Assembly (NCBI GenBank): GCA_003553565.1
Contig: PWER01000192.1
Location: 1-36,875, forward strand
Origin: Nitriliruptoria bacterium
Lineage (GTDB): Bacteria > Actinomycetota > Nitriliruptoria > Euzebyales > Egibacteraceae
DNA: 36,875 nt
Direction: 5' to 3'
Shown here: positions 7,571 through 14,903 of the stretch, piece by piece
How the letters are laid out: each line of letters starts with the position of its first letter
How positions within the stretch are numbered: position 1 is the stretch's first letter
Made by a program: the position numbers and the translations under genes
Notes under the pieces: generated by a model
What the model was told of the DNA's origin: nothing
The model's input: only the letters and a program-made list of their open reading frames with translations
The model's database searches: none

Positions 7571-8383
7571 TCAGCTGCCGCGGAGCGCGTCAAGGGCGGC
7601 GCCGTGCAGGAGGCCGTTGCTGGTCACCACCGCGTTGGGCGGATCGCTGGGCCCGCGGCCCGCTGCCGAGGTGGCCAGCACCGGCTCGCCCGCCAGGTCG
7701 GTCATGCGCCCGCCCGCCTCGGTGACCAGGCAGGCGGGCGCGGCGATGTCCCACAGGTGCACGTCGCGCTCCACCGCGAGATCGACCGCCCCGTAGGCGA
7801 CCATCACGTGCCCCCAGAAGTCAGCGAAGCCCGAGGTGCGCCAGGCAGCATCGACCAGCGTCATGGACCCCTTCCACAGCTCGGGCAGCTCGCGCAGGCG
7901 GGCCAGATCACCCAGCGCCACGTGCGCGTCGGCCACCGAGCGCACGCCGGAGGCACGCACGCCCGCACCGTTGCGCCGCACTCCGTGACCGCGCGCCGCG
8001 GCCACCCGCTCCCCCAGCGCCGGCGCCTCGCACACGCCCACCACGGCCTCACCGTCCACCACCAGCGCGATCAGGGTGGCGAACACCGGCACGCCCCGCA
8101 GGAAGTTGGCGGTCGCGTCGACCGGGTCCACCACCCACGTCGGTCGTGTGGGGTCCAGCGCACCGCCGGTCTCCTCCCCCATCACGGCGTGGTCGGGGTG
8201 GGCCCTTGCCAGCGTGGCGTGCACGGCCTGCTCGATGGCGGTGTCGGCCTCGGTGACCGCCGAGCCGTCGGGCTTGGTGTCCACCGCCACCGGCCCGCCG
8301 AAGCGCGCGAGCGCCAGCGCACGGGCCTCGTCGGCTGCGGCCTCTGCGGTGCTCAGCGCGACCGCGAGGTCGTCGTGGCCCAT
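7571..8383 (-). CDS. hisN: Inositol-monophosphatase-family phosphatase, HisN-like
   Basis: 270 residues from ATG 8383. The fold is a metal-dependent, Li-sensitive-type phosphatase: MGEETGG (Glu70/71), WVVDPVDATANF (Asp86, Asp89) and LWDIAAP with EAGG near the C-terminus. The stretch FLRGVPVFATLIAL and the later SGFADFWGH resemble actinobacterial histidinol-phosphatase HisN, which removes phosphate from histidinol-phosphate, more than inositol or fructose-bisphosphate phosphatases. The DPxDGT motif carries Ala for Gly (DPVDAT). Four bases separate it from the upstream unknown gene, so they are probably co-transcribed. No other his gene is in the window, so the substrate is inferred from motifs. 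Confidence 0.75.
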   Translation of the reverse strand: MGHDDLAVALSTAEAAADEARALALARFGGPVAVDTKPDGSAVTEADTAIEQAVHATLARAHPDHAVMGEETGGALDPTRPTWVVDPVDATANFLRGVPVFATLIALVVDGEAVVGVCEAPALGERVAAARGHGVRRNGAGVRASGVRSVADAHVALGDLARLRELPELWKGSMTLVDAAWRTSGFADFWGHVMVAYGAVDLAVERDVHLWDIAAPACLVTEAGGRMTDLAGEPVLATSAAGRGPSDPPNAVVTSNGLLHGAALDALRGS

Positions 8384-8387
8384 CGGC

Positions 8388-8870
8388 TCAGGCGGCAGCG
8401 TCGGGATCGACGATCCCGTCGAACCGCAGTACCAGGTCGTTGGGCTGCACGGTGAGGCTGAGCTCGTCGCGTGGTGCCCACAGCGGAACGCACGGCCCCT
8501 GCCCCGCATGGCCGCACAGGCACACCACCAGCGCGCCCTCGGGGTTCATGCCGATGAGCTGGCGGGCATAGCTGAGCAGCTCGGTCATGGAGGCGGTGCC
8601 ACCGACACGGCGGTAGTAGGCCATCGCCCAGCGCGACTCGGGGCGTCCGAACACCGCAAGCCCGATGCCCGGCCGCAGCTTCGTCACGCCGCCCAGGCTC
8701 TTGGCGCCGGTGAGCACCTTGTCCTGCTTGGGGGTCTTGCCGACGCGCGCGGCGGCGTCGGGCTCGCCCAGACCTCCGGGCAGGTCGCTGAGGTCGTAGT
8801 TGCCGGCGGCCTGCGCGGCCTTCTGACGGTTGATCTCGACCTGATAGGTGGGCGAGCTCTTCGTGGCCAC
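8388..8870 (-). CDS. Unknown protein with CxC...C cluster
   Basis: 160 residues, GTG 8870, with AGGGGG a few bases upstream as SD. Not recognised. The N-terminal third is polar (NRQKAAQAAGNYDLSDLPGGLGEPDAA); a middle part contains RWAMAYYRRVGG; and Cys117, Cys119, His121 and Cys127 (VCLCGHAGQGPC) could bind a metal or form a redox pair. The C-terminus is beta-like (DELSLTVQPNDLVLRFDGIV). No membrane segment or signal. It is 4 nt from hisN and has a TACACT-type -10 about 64 nt upstream. The tight spacing makes it a likely first gene of a two-gene operon. Confidence 0.7.
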   Translation of the reverse strand: MATKSSPTYQVEINRQKAAQAAGNYDLSDLPGGLGEPDAAARVGKTPKQDKVLTGAKSLGGVTKLRPGIGLAVFGRPESRWAMAYYRRVGGTASMTELLSYARQLIGMNPEGALVVCLCGHAGQGPCVPLWAPRDELSLTVQPNDLVLRFDGIVDPDAAA

Positions 8871-8933
8871 AGGGCCCCCTCGGCTGGCAGGTGCGGTGCG
8901 CGGGCGCCGGTCGCGCGCCGACGACCCGACAGC

Positions 8934-8939
8934 AGTGTA
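8934..8939 (-). promoter_or_regulatory. TACACT -10 element before the 160-aa gene
   Basis: Minus strand GGCACTACACTGC. It matches TAnnnT and is identical to elements before tatA, the 79-aa membrane gene and pafA. No recognisable -35 at 17 nt. Leader would be about 57 nt. Confidence 0.4.
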
Positions 8940-8996
8940 GTGCCCGAGGGTGCACGCGCTCGGTCGCTGCCGCGCGCCGGGGTGACGCTGCGAGGG

Positions 8997-9473
8997 TCAG
9001 CGGGCCGGCACGCCGGAGAGACGCTCGGCGATCGCCAGCACGAAGTGTCGCACGCTGGCCTCTGCCACACGATGGCCGTAGAGGCGGTCGGCAGCCTCAC
9101 CGACCACCGACAGGGGCGTGCGATACTCGCCGATCAGCGAGAGGTGCCAGCCGTGCTCGGGCAATGCGGCCAGCACCAGCTCGCCGGACAGGACGGGGAG
9201 CAGACGCTCCAGGCGGTCGCTCTGCCACGACAGCGGCCGAGCGATCCAGCCATCGCCCCGGCGCGGGTCGCTGACGCTGACGCGGCTGGCGCATGCGGCC
9301 ACGCCCTCGGGCAGGGCGCCCTCGGCGTGCAGCTCCACCAGCCACTGAGCGGGCTCGTCGGGGCAGGGCTCGGCGGGTGCGGGCAACCACGTCGCGGGAT
9401 CACCAGCGATGCGCGCCTCGGCCCGCGACGCCGAGTCGGGCAGGTGGGTGTAGTAGTACACGTGGCGCAGCAC
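8997..9473 (-). CDS. Unknown 158-residue protein
   Basis: The open frame runs much further upstream, but GGGAGG at 9484-9479 lies 5 nt before GTG 9473, giving the start MLRHVYYYTHLP. Downstream sequence is ordinary protein (QWLVELHAEGALPEG, GWIARPLSWQSDRLERLL, GEYRTPLSVVGEAADRLYGHR). The C-terminal 40 residues look helical. No motif, membrane segment or signal peptide is recognised. It is divergent from the Cys-containing winged-helix regulator, with a 210-nt shared upstream region, so it is a candidate target of that regulator. Function unknown. Confidence 0.65.
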   Translation of the reverse strand: MLRHVYYYTHLPDSASRAEARIAGDPATWLPAPAEPCPDEPAQWLVELHAEGALPEGVAACASRVSVSDPRRGDGWIARPLSWQSDRLERLLPVLSGELVLAALPEHGWHLSLIGEYRTPLSVVGEAADRLYGHRVAEASVRHFVLAIAERLSGVPAR

Positions 9474-9478
9474 CGAAG

Positions 9479-9484
9479 CCTCCC
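9479..9484 (-). promoter_or_regulatory. Shine-Dalgarno site deciding the start at 9473
   Basis: Minus strand GGGAGG with a 5-nt spacer to GTG. It decides the start within an otherwise very long open frame. Confidence 0.6.
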
Positions 9485-9627
9485 AGCGCGGTCGTGCGAG
9501 CAGCGCGGGCGCGCGCTGCCCGCGTGCTGCACATGTCAGCGCCGCCGCCCCAGCGCCTGCAGGGACCAGGGTCCCCGTCGCGCTGGGACTCCAGGGCGCC
9601 AGGTCGTCGCCGATGCTGGGCAAAAGT

Positions 9628-9641
9628 ACGGTGCAGACCGT
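9628..9641. promoter_or_regulatory. Small inverted repeat in a divergent promoter region
   Basis: ACGGT-GCAG-ACCGT is a perfect 5-bp inverted repeat, inside a wider near-symmetry GGTGC...GCAACC. It lies between the divergent 158-aa gene and the regulator at 9684, a natural place for an autoregulatory operator. TACGGT (9627-9632) could serve as a plus-strand -10. Confidence 0.3.
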
Positions 9642-9683
9642 GCAACCCCATGACGCTGACACCGAGAGCTCGACGAGGCCACC

Positions 9684-10493
9684 ATGCGCACTCCCGCTTC
9701 CCCGACCAGGTGCCAGTCCGAGCGGGCGGGCGCCACGACGCACGTGCCCGCCGAGAACATGGCGGTCCGCGCCCTGTCGAGCCCGGCGCGCGTGGAGGTC
9801 CTGCGCGCGCTGCGGCGTGACGGCCCCCAGCGCGTCGAGGAGCTCGCCGAGCGCCTGGGACGCCACGTGAACACCGTCCGGGGGCACCTGGAGATCCTCA
9901 AGGAGTCTGACCTGGTGAGCGCGCGGCCCCAGGAGCCCGATGGTCCCGGGCGCCCGCCGATGCTCTACGCCGCCACCGTCGAGGCCGAGCACCCCTATCA
10001 GATCCTCGCCGACACGCTGGCGGCCTCGCTCCACCAGGGGGTGCCGATCGCCGACCGGGCGCAGGCCTGGGGGCGGCGCCTGGGCGCTGCGGCGCGCCTG
10101 GAGGACGATGACCTCTCCGAGGCGATCGCGCGGCTGCTGCGCCGGATGGGCTTCGAGGCCTGCCCGGCCGAGGCGAGCACGGACGACGACGGGTCCTCGG
10201 GCGCTGCGTCGACCGCCGGCCACAGCCAGGGCGAGGCTCCCCGCGCCGGCGCCGACGCGAGCACGTCGCTGCGCGTGTCGGGCTGTCCGTTCGCCGACAC
10301 CGTCGCCGAGTCCGGGACGGTCGTGTGCACGGTGCAGGAGCACCTGCTGCGCGGTGCTGTGGAGGTGCTGGGCGGCGATCCTGGCGCGGTCAGCGTCCAC
10401 CCGGACCGCGACCGCGGGGTCTGCGGGGTTCGGCTCCCCGCTGGTCGGTCTGGGGTCGCAGACCTGTCCGAGCCCGTGCGTCCCGTCGCCTGA
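9684..10493 (+). CDS. Winged-helix regulator with C-terminal Cys motif (COG2345-like)
   Basis: 269 residues from ATG 9684, with GAGG 5 nt upstream; an in-frame ATG at 9759 (MAVRALSSPARVEVL) is an alternative without clear SD. The winged helix spans about 28-95 (ARVEVLRALRRDGPQRVEELAERLG, then HVNTVRGHLEIL). The C-terminal half carries SGCPFADTV (Cys201), VVCTVQEHLL (Cys215) and GVCGVRL (Cys247), with Cys160 earlier. This is the arrangement of COG2345/SufR-like regulators in which cysteines bind a metal or Fe-S cluster. A low-complexity insert (about 162-195) separates the two parts. Spacing differs from the published SufR pattern, so the ligand is unknown. It converges on the sigma gene. Confidence 0.8.
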   Translation: MRTPASPTRCQSERAGATTHVPAENMAVRALSSPARVEVLRALRRDGPQRVEELAERLGRHVNTVRGHLEILKESDLVSARPQEPDGPGRPPMLYAATVEAEHPYQILADTLAASLHQGVPIADRAQAWGRRLGAAARLEDDDLSEAIARLLRRMGFEACPAEASTDDDGSSGAASTAGHSQGEAPRAGADASTSLRVSGCPFADTVAESGTVVCTVQEHLLRGAVEVLGGDPGAVSVHPDRDRGVCGVRLPAGRSGVADLSEPVRPVA

Positions 10494-10544
10494 AGCGCCT
10501 CGGGGTCGGGGGCGTCGCAGCGCGTGGCGTGCAGCGGTGCGTCC

Positions 10545-11483
10545 CTAGGCGGCTGCCTCGGGATCGTCGTCGCGTCCGATGGCGGCCGAGACGAGAGCCA
10601 ACGCGCTGCGCAGGGCCAGCCGCGCGGTCTCGCGACCCACACCGAGCTCGGTGGCCAGCGTCGCGACGCTGCGCGCCGGCTCGCCCTCCAGGCCGAAGTG
10701 GCCGATCAGCACGTGCCACTGTCGCTTCGTGAGGCGCTGGCGGGCTCGATCCAGTGCGTGCGCGGTCAGCGCTCGGGTCACCGCCTCCTCGTCGGGCGCG
10801 TCGGGCGCGATGGCGACCCGCTGCTCGAGGGTCGCGTCCCCAGGATCGTCACCCAGGCGCTGGTCCAGCGACAGCACCTGGTGGTCGGAGCGCACCGCGT
10901 GCTCGACCTGCTCGCGCGACAGTCGCGTGGCCTGGGCGAGCCGCTCCAGCGAGAGGGCGTCACCCTCGCCCGCATCGAGGGCTGTGCGGGCCGCTCGCAC
11001 GCGCACGACGGCATCGTGCACGTCGTGGGGCAGCCGCACCCCTGGTTCGGCCCGAGCGGTGCCGCGCTGCATCGCCTGATGGATCCAGTAGGCGGCGTAG
11101 GTGGAGAAGCGGTACCCGCGCTGCCAGTCGAAGCGCTCCACCGCGCGCACCAGCCCGACCGCGCCCTCCTGCAGCAGATCGTCGAGATCCAGACGTGACC
11201 GGCGGCTGTAGCGCACCGCGAGACGGATGACCAGCCGGAGGTTGGCGGCGACGAACCGCTCGAACGCCCGGTCACCGTCTCTCGCGGCCGCCCGCAGGCG
11301 ACGCCGCTCGCCGGCGTCGGTCACGGCTTCGGCCCGCAGCTGCTGCGAGGCCTCGCGGCCGGCCTCGATCCGCTGGGCGAGGCGGACCTCCTCGTCGGCA
11401 TCCAGCAGTGGTGCGGCGCCCAGGTTGCCGCCGGGCTGGCGCGCAGTGCCCGGCACCACGGGCAGGGGCGGCTCCGCGGTCAC
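10545..11483 (-). CDS. RNA polymerase sigma-70 factor, group 2-like
   Basis: 312 residues, GTG 11483, with GAGGAG as SD. Region 1.2 is recognisable (DADEEVRLAQRIEAG), and region 2 is close to primary sigma factors (VAANLRLVIRLAVRY, DLLQEGAVGLVRAVERFDWQRGYRFSTYAAYWIHQAM). Region 3 (SLERLAQATRLSREQVEHA) and region 4 (TKRQWHVLIGHFGLEG, ATELGVGRETARLAL) follow, so it is not an ECF factor. It lacks the long N-terminal region 1.1/basic part of the housekeeping factor, fitting a group 2 sigma factor of the actinobacterial SigB/HrdA type. Region 4.1 is less conserved than in RpoD. No anti-sigma gene is adjacent; the divergent HTH regulator is the only nearby candidate controller. Confidence 0.88.
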   Translation of the reverse strand: MTAEPPLPVVPGTARQPGGNLGAAPLLDADEEVRLAQRIEAGREASQQLRAEAVTDAGERRRLRAAARDGDRAFERFVAANLRLVIRLAVRYSRRSRLDLDDLLQEGAVGLVRAVERFDWQRGYRFSTYAAYWIHQAMQRGTARAEPGVRLPHDVHDAVVRVRAARTALDAGEGDALSLERLAQATRLSREQVEHAVRSDHQVLSLDQRLGDDPGDATLEQRVAIAPDAPDEEAVTRALTAHALDRARQRLTKRQWHVLIGHFGLEGEPARSVATLATELGVGRETARLALRSALALVSAAIGRDDDPEAAA

Positions 11484-11690
11484 CGATGCTGCTCCTCGGC
11501 GGTGTGTGGCACGGCGCCGGGGAGGCTCGCCCCACGCAGAGCACGGGTCAGGGACCTCCGGGCCGGATCGCAGGGGCCGAAGGTCCTACCGCGTGTCATG
11601 AGAGATGCCGGGTTTGCGGAGCCTGTCGCGCCCGGTGCCCGTCGGCGTGATGAGTCCGCGCGAGGTCCTGCGCGCACCCTCGCAGCGCGC

Positions 11691-11719
11691 GATATCCTCA
11701 TCAGCGGCCGTCGGTACAA
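11691..11719 (-). promoter_or_regulatory. Candidate promoter of the sigma gene
   Basis: Minus strand TTGTAC (11719-11714), 17-nt spacer, GATATC (11696-11691). Both hexamers are imperfect, but the spacing is exact. It would give a leader of about 200 nt. Its -35 lies inside the inverted repeat at 11706-11730. Confidence 0.35.
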
Positions 11720-11730
11720 CACCGACGGCC
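11706..11730. repeat. Perfect 10-bp inverted repeat, likely operator
   Basis: GGCCGTCGGT (11706-11715), loop ACAAC, ACCGACGGCC (11721-11730). It sits between the divergent sigma and HTH genes and overlaps the candidate sigma -35. It could be an operator for the HTH protein or an RNA hairpin in a leader. Confidence 0.5.
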
Positions 11731-11905
11731 ACGGACGGTCACGGACTGACAACACAGGGTAATGACGACAAGCAGAGGGAACACGGGCACGGCCATGCGC
11801 TCCACAGCCCGCGCCGAGCCTCCCGAGGACAGGGCTCGGCACGACACTACGCTGCACGGACCTGCTGCCGACAGGCTGGGCGTGGGTGAGCGAGGGAGCA
11901 GGACC

Positions 11906-12409
11906 ATGAGCGTGCCGGTGAGACCAGGAGCGGAGCAGCACATGACCGCAGCTCGCACGCGTCAGCGGGTCCGCGAGACGCTGGCTGAGGCCGACGGTGG
12001 GGCCCTGACCGCGACCGACGTGGCCCGACGCTTGGGGCTCACGCGCTCGACGGCGCTGCGCCACCTCGACGCGCTGGCCGGAGAGGACCTGCGGGTGGTG
12101 GAGCGCCGCCTGCCGGAGAACGGCAACGCGCGCTCCTTCGCCCTGCGCGATGACGTGACCACGCGGCAAGGCACCACCTACCCGGACGCGGTCCAGGCGA
12201 TCGCCCAGGCGCTCGGCATCGAGCCCGAGGACGTCGAGGTCAACGCCGCCTTCAGCGGCTTCGGCGTCGAGATGGTCGCGGTGCCAAGAGAGGCCCTGGA
12301 GCACGCGCTCGGCCTGCACGGCGGTGCAACGCTCGACGGCGACGCTCCGGTGGGTGGCGACGCGCCGATCCCGCTGACCCCACGGGCCAAGGAGGCGCTC
12401 GGCGCCTGA
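11906..12409 (+). CDS. Small HTH transcriptional regulator
   Basis: 167 residues from ATG 11906. Alternatives are ATG 11762 (a poorly coding 48-residue extension) and ATG 11942 (GGAG 6 nt upstream). The N-terminal third is a helix-turn-helix (ALTATDVARRLGLTRSTALRHLDAL), as in IclR/DeoR-type regulators. The middle (DAVQAIAQALGIEPEDVEVNAAFSG) is not a recognised effector domain. The C-terminus (VPREALEHALGLHGGATLDGD) may be disordered. It is divergent from the sigma factor, with an inverted repeat between them, so local regulation is plausible. The effector is unknown. Confidence 0.72.
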   Translation: MSVPVRPGAEQHMTAARTRQRVRETLAEADGGALTATDVARRLGLTRSTALRHLDALAGEDLRVVERRLPENGNARSFALRDDVTTRQGTTYPDAVQAIAQALGIEPEDVEVNAAFSGFGVEMVAVPREALEHALGLHGGATLDGDAPVGGDAPIPLTPRAKEALGA

Positions 12410-12473
12410 CGGCGAGCCCGGTGGTCCCGGTCGGTGCGGGCGGACTGGGACCCAGCTGCGGTGCGGCGTGCGG

Positions 12474-12546
12474 CGGCCCCGACGGGATTCGAACCCGCGC
12501 AACCAGCTTGAAAGGCTGGCATCCTAGACCGCTAGATGACGGGGCC
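12474..12546 (-). tRNA. tRNA-Glu (UUC)
   Basis: 73 nt on the minus strand. Acceptor GGCCCCG pairs with CGGGGCC, with discriminator G. The anticodon stem CCAGC/GCTGG encloses loop CTTTCAA, giving anticodon TTC for Glu. The T arm GCGGGTTCGAATCCCGT is canonical with one G-T pair. CCA is not encoded. It lies between the HTH regulator and lnt. Confidence 0.97.
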
Positions 12547-12572
12547 AGGCCGCGGTGTCCCACGGCGGGGCA

Positions 12573-12578
12573 AGGCTA
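12573..12578 (-). promoter_or_regulatory. Candidate -10 (TAGCCT) for tRNA-Glu
   Basis: Minus strand TAGCCT, 26 nt before the mature tRNA 5' end. No clear -35. Confidence 0.3.
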
Positions 12579-12645
12579 GTCAGGGCCGGGGCCGCGCGCA
12601 TCGCGGCACCCACCAGGCGGTGCGCGGCGCCTCGGCGCGCCCGCG

Positions 12646-14262
12646 TCACGGCGAGGGGCCCGATCCGGTGCGGCGCCGGAGTGCCTCGAGCGCCAGCCAC
12701 CCCACGGCACCAGTGCTGGCGGCGGCTGCGACCCAGGCGACCAGCTCACCGATCCGCCCGGCCACCGTCGTGCCCTCGACCAGGGGCACGTCGGCGCGGA
12801 TGAGATCCTGTGTGAACAGCCCCGTGCGCTCGTGGACCGTGCCGTCCGGGGCGATGAGCGCCGAGCGACCGGTGAGCGCCGCGTGGACCACCCAGCGGCC
12901 GGTCTCGACCGCGCGCAGCTGGCTGGTCGCGATGTGCTGGTCGCTGGCGGCGGTGGGACCGAAGATCGAGTTGTTGGTCGCGGTGATCAGCACCTGGGCA
13001 CCCGCGTCGACCGTGTCGCGCACGGTGGCGGGGTAGATCGCCTCGAAGCAGATGACCCCTCCAACCGGCGTGCCGCGGATGTCGAACACGCCCGGTTCGT
13101 CACCGGGGATGGCGTCGGAGCCGACGCGATCGAGCGCGGGGTACCACTCGAACAGCGGCCGGTAGGGGATGAACTCGCCGAAGGGCACGAGGTCACGCTT
13201 GACGTAGCGCTGCTGGGGCTGCCCCTCGTCGAAGGAGCGCAGCGTGTTGTAGAAGGTGTCGTCGGTGGGGCCGTCCTCGCGCATGCCGGTCACCAGCGGG
13301 CGCCCCTCCAGCGCGTCGAGCGAGCGCTCCAGCGACGCGCGCAGCGGTGCAGCCCCCGGATCGTCGGACAGCGCCGCTGCCTGCTGCGCGCTCTCGGGCC
13401 ACACCGTGAGCTCGGGCGGACCGTCGGGCCCCTCGGCGAGCGCGATGGTGGCGTCCTCGTAGGACTCGGCGATCACCTGGGCGCTGGAGCGCTCCCCGCG
13501 TGGGCCGCTGACGTCGTCGAAGCCCTGGACCGCGGCGATGTCGAGCGTCTCGCCGGTGGGCTCGGGCGGCTCGCCCTGCAGCAGGATGCCGAGCGCCACG
13601 AGCCCCAGCACCAGGCCCAGCGGGGCGGTGATCGCGCGCCCGACCGCCTCGCCCTGGGGCAGCGGCTGCAGGCGCTGGGGGCGCGCTGCTGCGAGCGCCC
13701 CCCAGGCGCGTGCCCCGCGATGCAGCGCGGCCTCGAGCGCCACCGCCGTGGCCGCGAGCAGCGCCGACACCCCGAAGACGCCGACGGTGCGCGCGGCCTC
13801 GAGCAGCGGTCCCCCGGTGGCCTGGGTGTAGCCGAGCAGGCCCCACGGGAAGCCGCTGTCGAAGGGGAACTGGGACCGCACCCACTCGAGCGCCACCCAC
13901 AGGGCCACCGCCACCACGCCACGCCCGGCGCGGTCGCCCCAGCGGGCCACGACCGCCACGAACGCCCCGACGAAAGGCGCCTGGGTGAGCGGCAGCAGCG
14001 GCAGCGCGACCAGCTCCACGTACTGGATCCACCACAGCAGCGGCAGGAAGCCCGCGAAGCCGGCGAGGGTGCCCCAGCCGAACCCGGCGCGGGCGGGACG
14101 CGCATCGCCGGCGCAGTCGCGGGCGAGCAGCAGCAGGGGCACCAGCGCGACCAGGCCGATCCACCCCCACCCCAGGGGGTCGTGGCCGGCGAAGAGCGCG
14201 AACCCCCCGACCAGGGACAGCAGCGCGCGCACCGATCGGCGCTGCCGTGGCGGATCCGTCAC
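12646..14262 (-). CDS. lnt: Apolipoprotein N-acyltransferase
   Basis: 538 residues from GTG 14262. A TTG at 14334 has better SD (GAGG, 7 nt) but overlaps the previous gene by 41 nt, so the start is uncertain. Lnt adds the third acyl chain to lipoproteins at the inner membrane. The N-terminal half has about seven hydrophobic helices (LVGGFALFAG, WIGLVALVPLLLLA, GLVLGLVALGILL). The nitrilase-like domain has the triad Glu290 (WPESA), Lys355 (YVKRDLVPFGEF) and Cys405 (GGVICFEAIYP), numbered from GTG. A last helix near the C-terminus anchors it. The usual TNDGWF is TNNSIF, which occurs in actinobacteria. It probably shares a transcript with the DUF4193 gene. Confidence 0.9.
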   Translation of the reverse strand: MTDPPRQRRSVRALLSLVGGFALFAGHDPLGWGWIGLVALVPLLLLARDCAGDARPARAGFGWGTLAGFAGFLPLLWWIQYVELVALPLLPLTQAPFVGAFVAVVARWGDRAGRGVVAVALWVALEWVRSQFPFDSGFPWGLLGYTQATGGPLLEAARTVGVFGVSALLAATAVALEAALHRGARAWGALAAARPQRLQPLPQGEAVGRAITAPLGLVLGLVALGILLQGEPPEPTGETLDIAAVQGFDDVSGPRGERSSAQVIAESYEDATIALAEGPDGPPELTVWPESAQQAAALSDDPGAAPLRASLERSLDALEGRPLVTGMREDGPTDDTFYNTLRSFDEGQPQQRYVKRDLVPFGEFIPYRPLFEWYPALDRVGSDAIPGDEPGVFDIRGTPVGGVICFEAIYPATVRDTVDAGAQVLITATNNSIFGPTAASDQHIATSQLRAVETGRWVVHAALTGRSALIAPDGTVHERTGLFTQDLIRADVPLVEGTTVAGRIGELVAWVAAAASTGAVGWLALEALRRRTGSGPSP

Positions 14263-14293
14263 GGCAGCGCGGTCGGTGGGTCTCGCCTGTGGG

Positions 14294-14701
14294 TCAGGCG
14301 CAGTCCGCGCAGAGGAGCTCGTCGGCGTCGGCAAGCTGTGACCTCGACTTCACAAGGAAGCACGACCGACACGTGAACTCGTCCTCGCCGATCCCCTCGG
14401 GAGCCTTGGCTCCGGCGACCCGCGGCGACGTCTCGGTGCTGGTCGCCTCATCGGTGCCGAGGAGGGCTTCCAGGGACTCCTCGACCTCTTCGTCGTCCTC
14501 CTCGTCGAGGTCGGCGACCCCTTCGTCCTCCACCTCACCGGCGTCGGTGACGGCCTCTTCCGTGGCGGTCTGGTCGTCGTCCTCGTCTTCGACATCCTGG
14601 TCACGCTCACGGTACCCCTCGTCGAGGGGCTCGAGCTCATCGAGGTCGCCCTCAGCGAGGTTTTTGCCTTCGAGCTCGCCGAGATCGTCGTTGGTCGACA
14701 C
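14294..14701 (-). CDS. DUF4193 acidic zinc-ribbon protein
   Basis: 135 residues from GTG 14701, with AAAGG about 9 nt upstream. Residues about 15-85 are extremely acidic (DEEDDEEVEE and similar), followed by a C-terminal CxxC-16-CxxC ribbon: Cys111, Cys114, Cys131, Cys134, with FLVKSRSQL between. This matches the actinobacterial DUF4193 family, which has about 100 residues in mycobacteria and no known function. The acidic middle is longer than in the homologues I recall. The C-terminal pattern resembles RNA-polymerase- or ribosome-associated zinc proteins, but no role is established. It has a strong promoter at 14844-14872 and a leader of about 135 nt. Confidence 0.82.
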   Translation of the reverse strand: MSTNDDLGELEGKNLAEGDLDELEPLDEGYRERDQDVEDEDDDQTATEEAVTDAGEVEDEGVADLDEEDDEEVEESLEALLGTDEATSTETSPRVAGAKAPEGIGEDEFTCRSCFLVKSRSQLADADELLCADCA

Positions 14702-14804
14702 CGGGTTCGCCTTTCGCTGCGGGCCGTTGCCTGCGCCCCCCTCAGGTTCCCGCCAGCGGGACGGACAAACCCTCCCCGGCGCAGCGCCTCCTCGGTCCGG
14801 GCCG

Positions 14805-14832
14805 GCAGGTGCGCACGCGCTCGCCCACCTGC
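14805..14832. other. Hairpin in the DUF4193 leader
   Basis: GCAGGTG (14805-14811) and CACCTGC (14826-14832) form a perfect 7-bp stem, 14-nt loop, at the start of the predicted leader. No known riboswitch recognised. Confidence 0.35.
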
Positions 14833-14843
14833 GGAGCGTCGGG

Positions 14844-14872
14844 ACGGTACCGGCACCGTGGTGGTGCGTCAA
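14844..14872 (-). promoter_or_regulatory. Sigma-70-type promoter of the DUF4193-lnt pair
   Basis: Minus strand TTGACG (14872-14867), 17-nt spacer, TACCGT (14849-14844). Predicted start near 14837. Very close to actinobacterial housekeeping consensus. Confidence 0.65.
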
Positions 14873-14903
14873 CGCAGGCCGGTCGCACGGGCGCTGCTGC
14901 CCG

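Larger units (their letters stand above)
11484..11905. other. 422-nt intergenic region between sigma and HTH genes
   Basis: No convincing gene. It holds the sigma gene SD, a perfect 10-bp inverted repeat (11706-11730), a candidate minus-strand promoter (11691-11719), and a short direct repeat CACGGAC at 11730-11746. One frame (11502-11762) runs into a second at 11762 by TAATG, but composition is Arg-rich and unlike coding sequence. Confidence 0.5.

Noticed and set aside
8997-10400. 467-codon minus-strand frame as one protein
   Set aside because: Only the last 158 codons look like protein and carry an SD; the rest is antisense to the winged-helix regulator.
11502-11762. Possible small gene joined to a longer HTH gene by TAATG
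   Set aside because: Arg-rich, no SD, no recognisable protein; the HTH domain begins well after the later ATG.
12423-12455. Inverted repeat GGTCCC/GGGACC downstream of tRNA-Glu as a terminator
   Set aside because: Only 6 bp with an 18-nt loop; too weak in a GC-rich region to claim.
12832-14376. Plus-strand open frame opposite lnt (514 codons)
   Set aside because: Shadow of lnt, whose catalytic triad is complete on the other strand.
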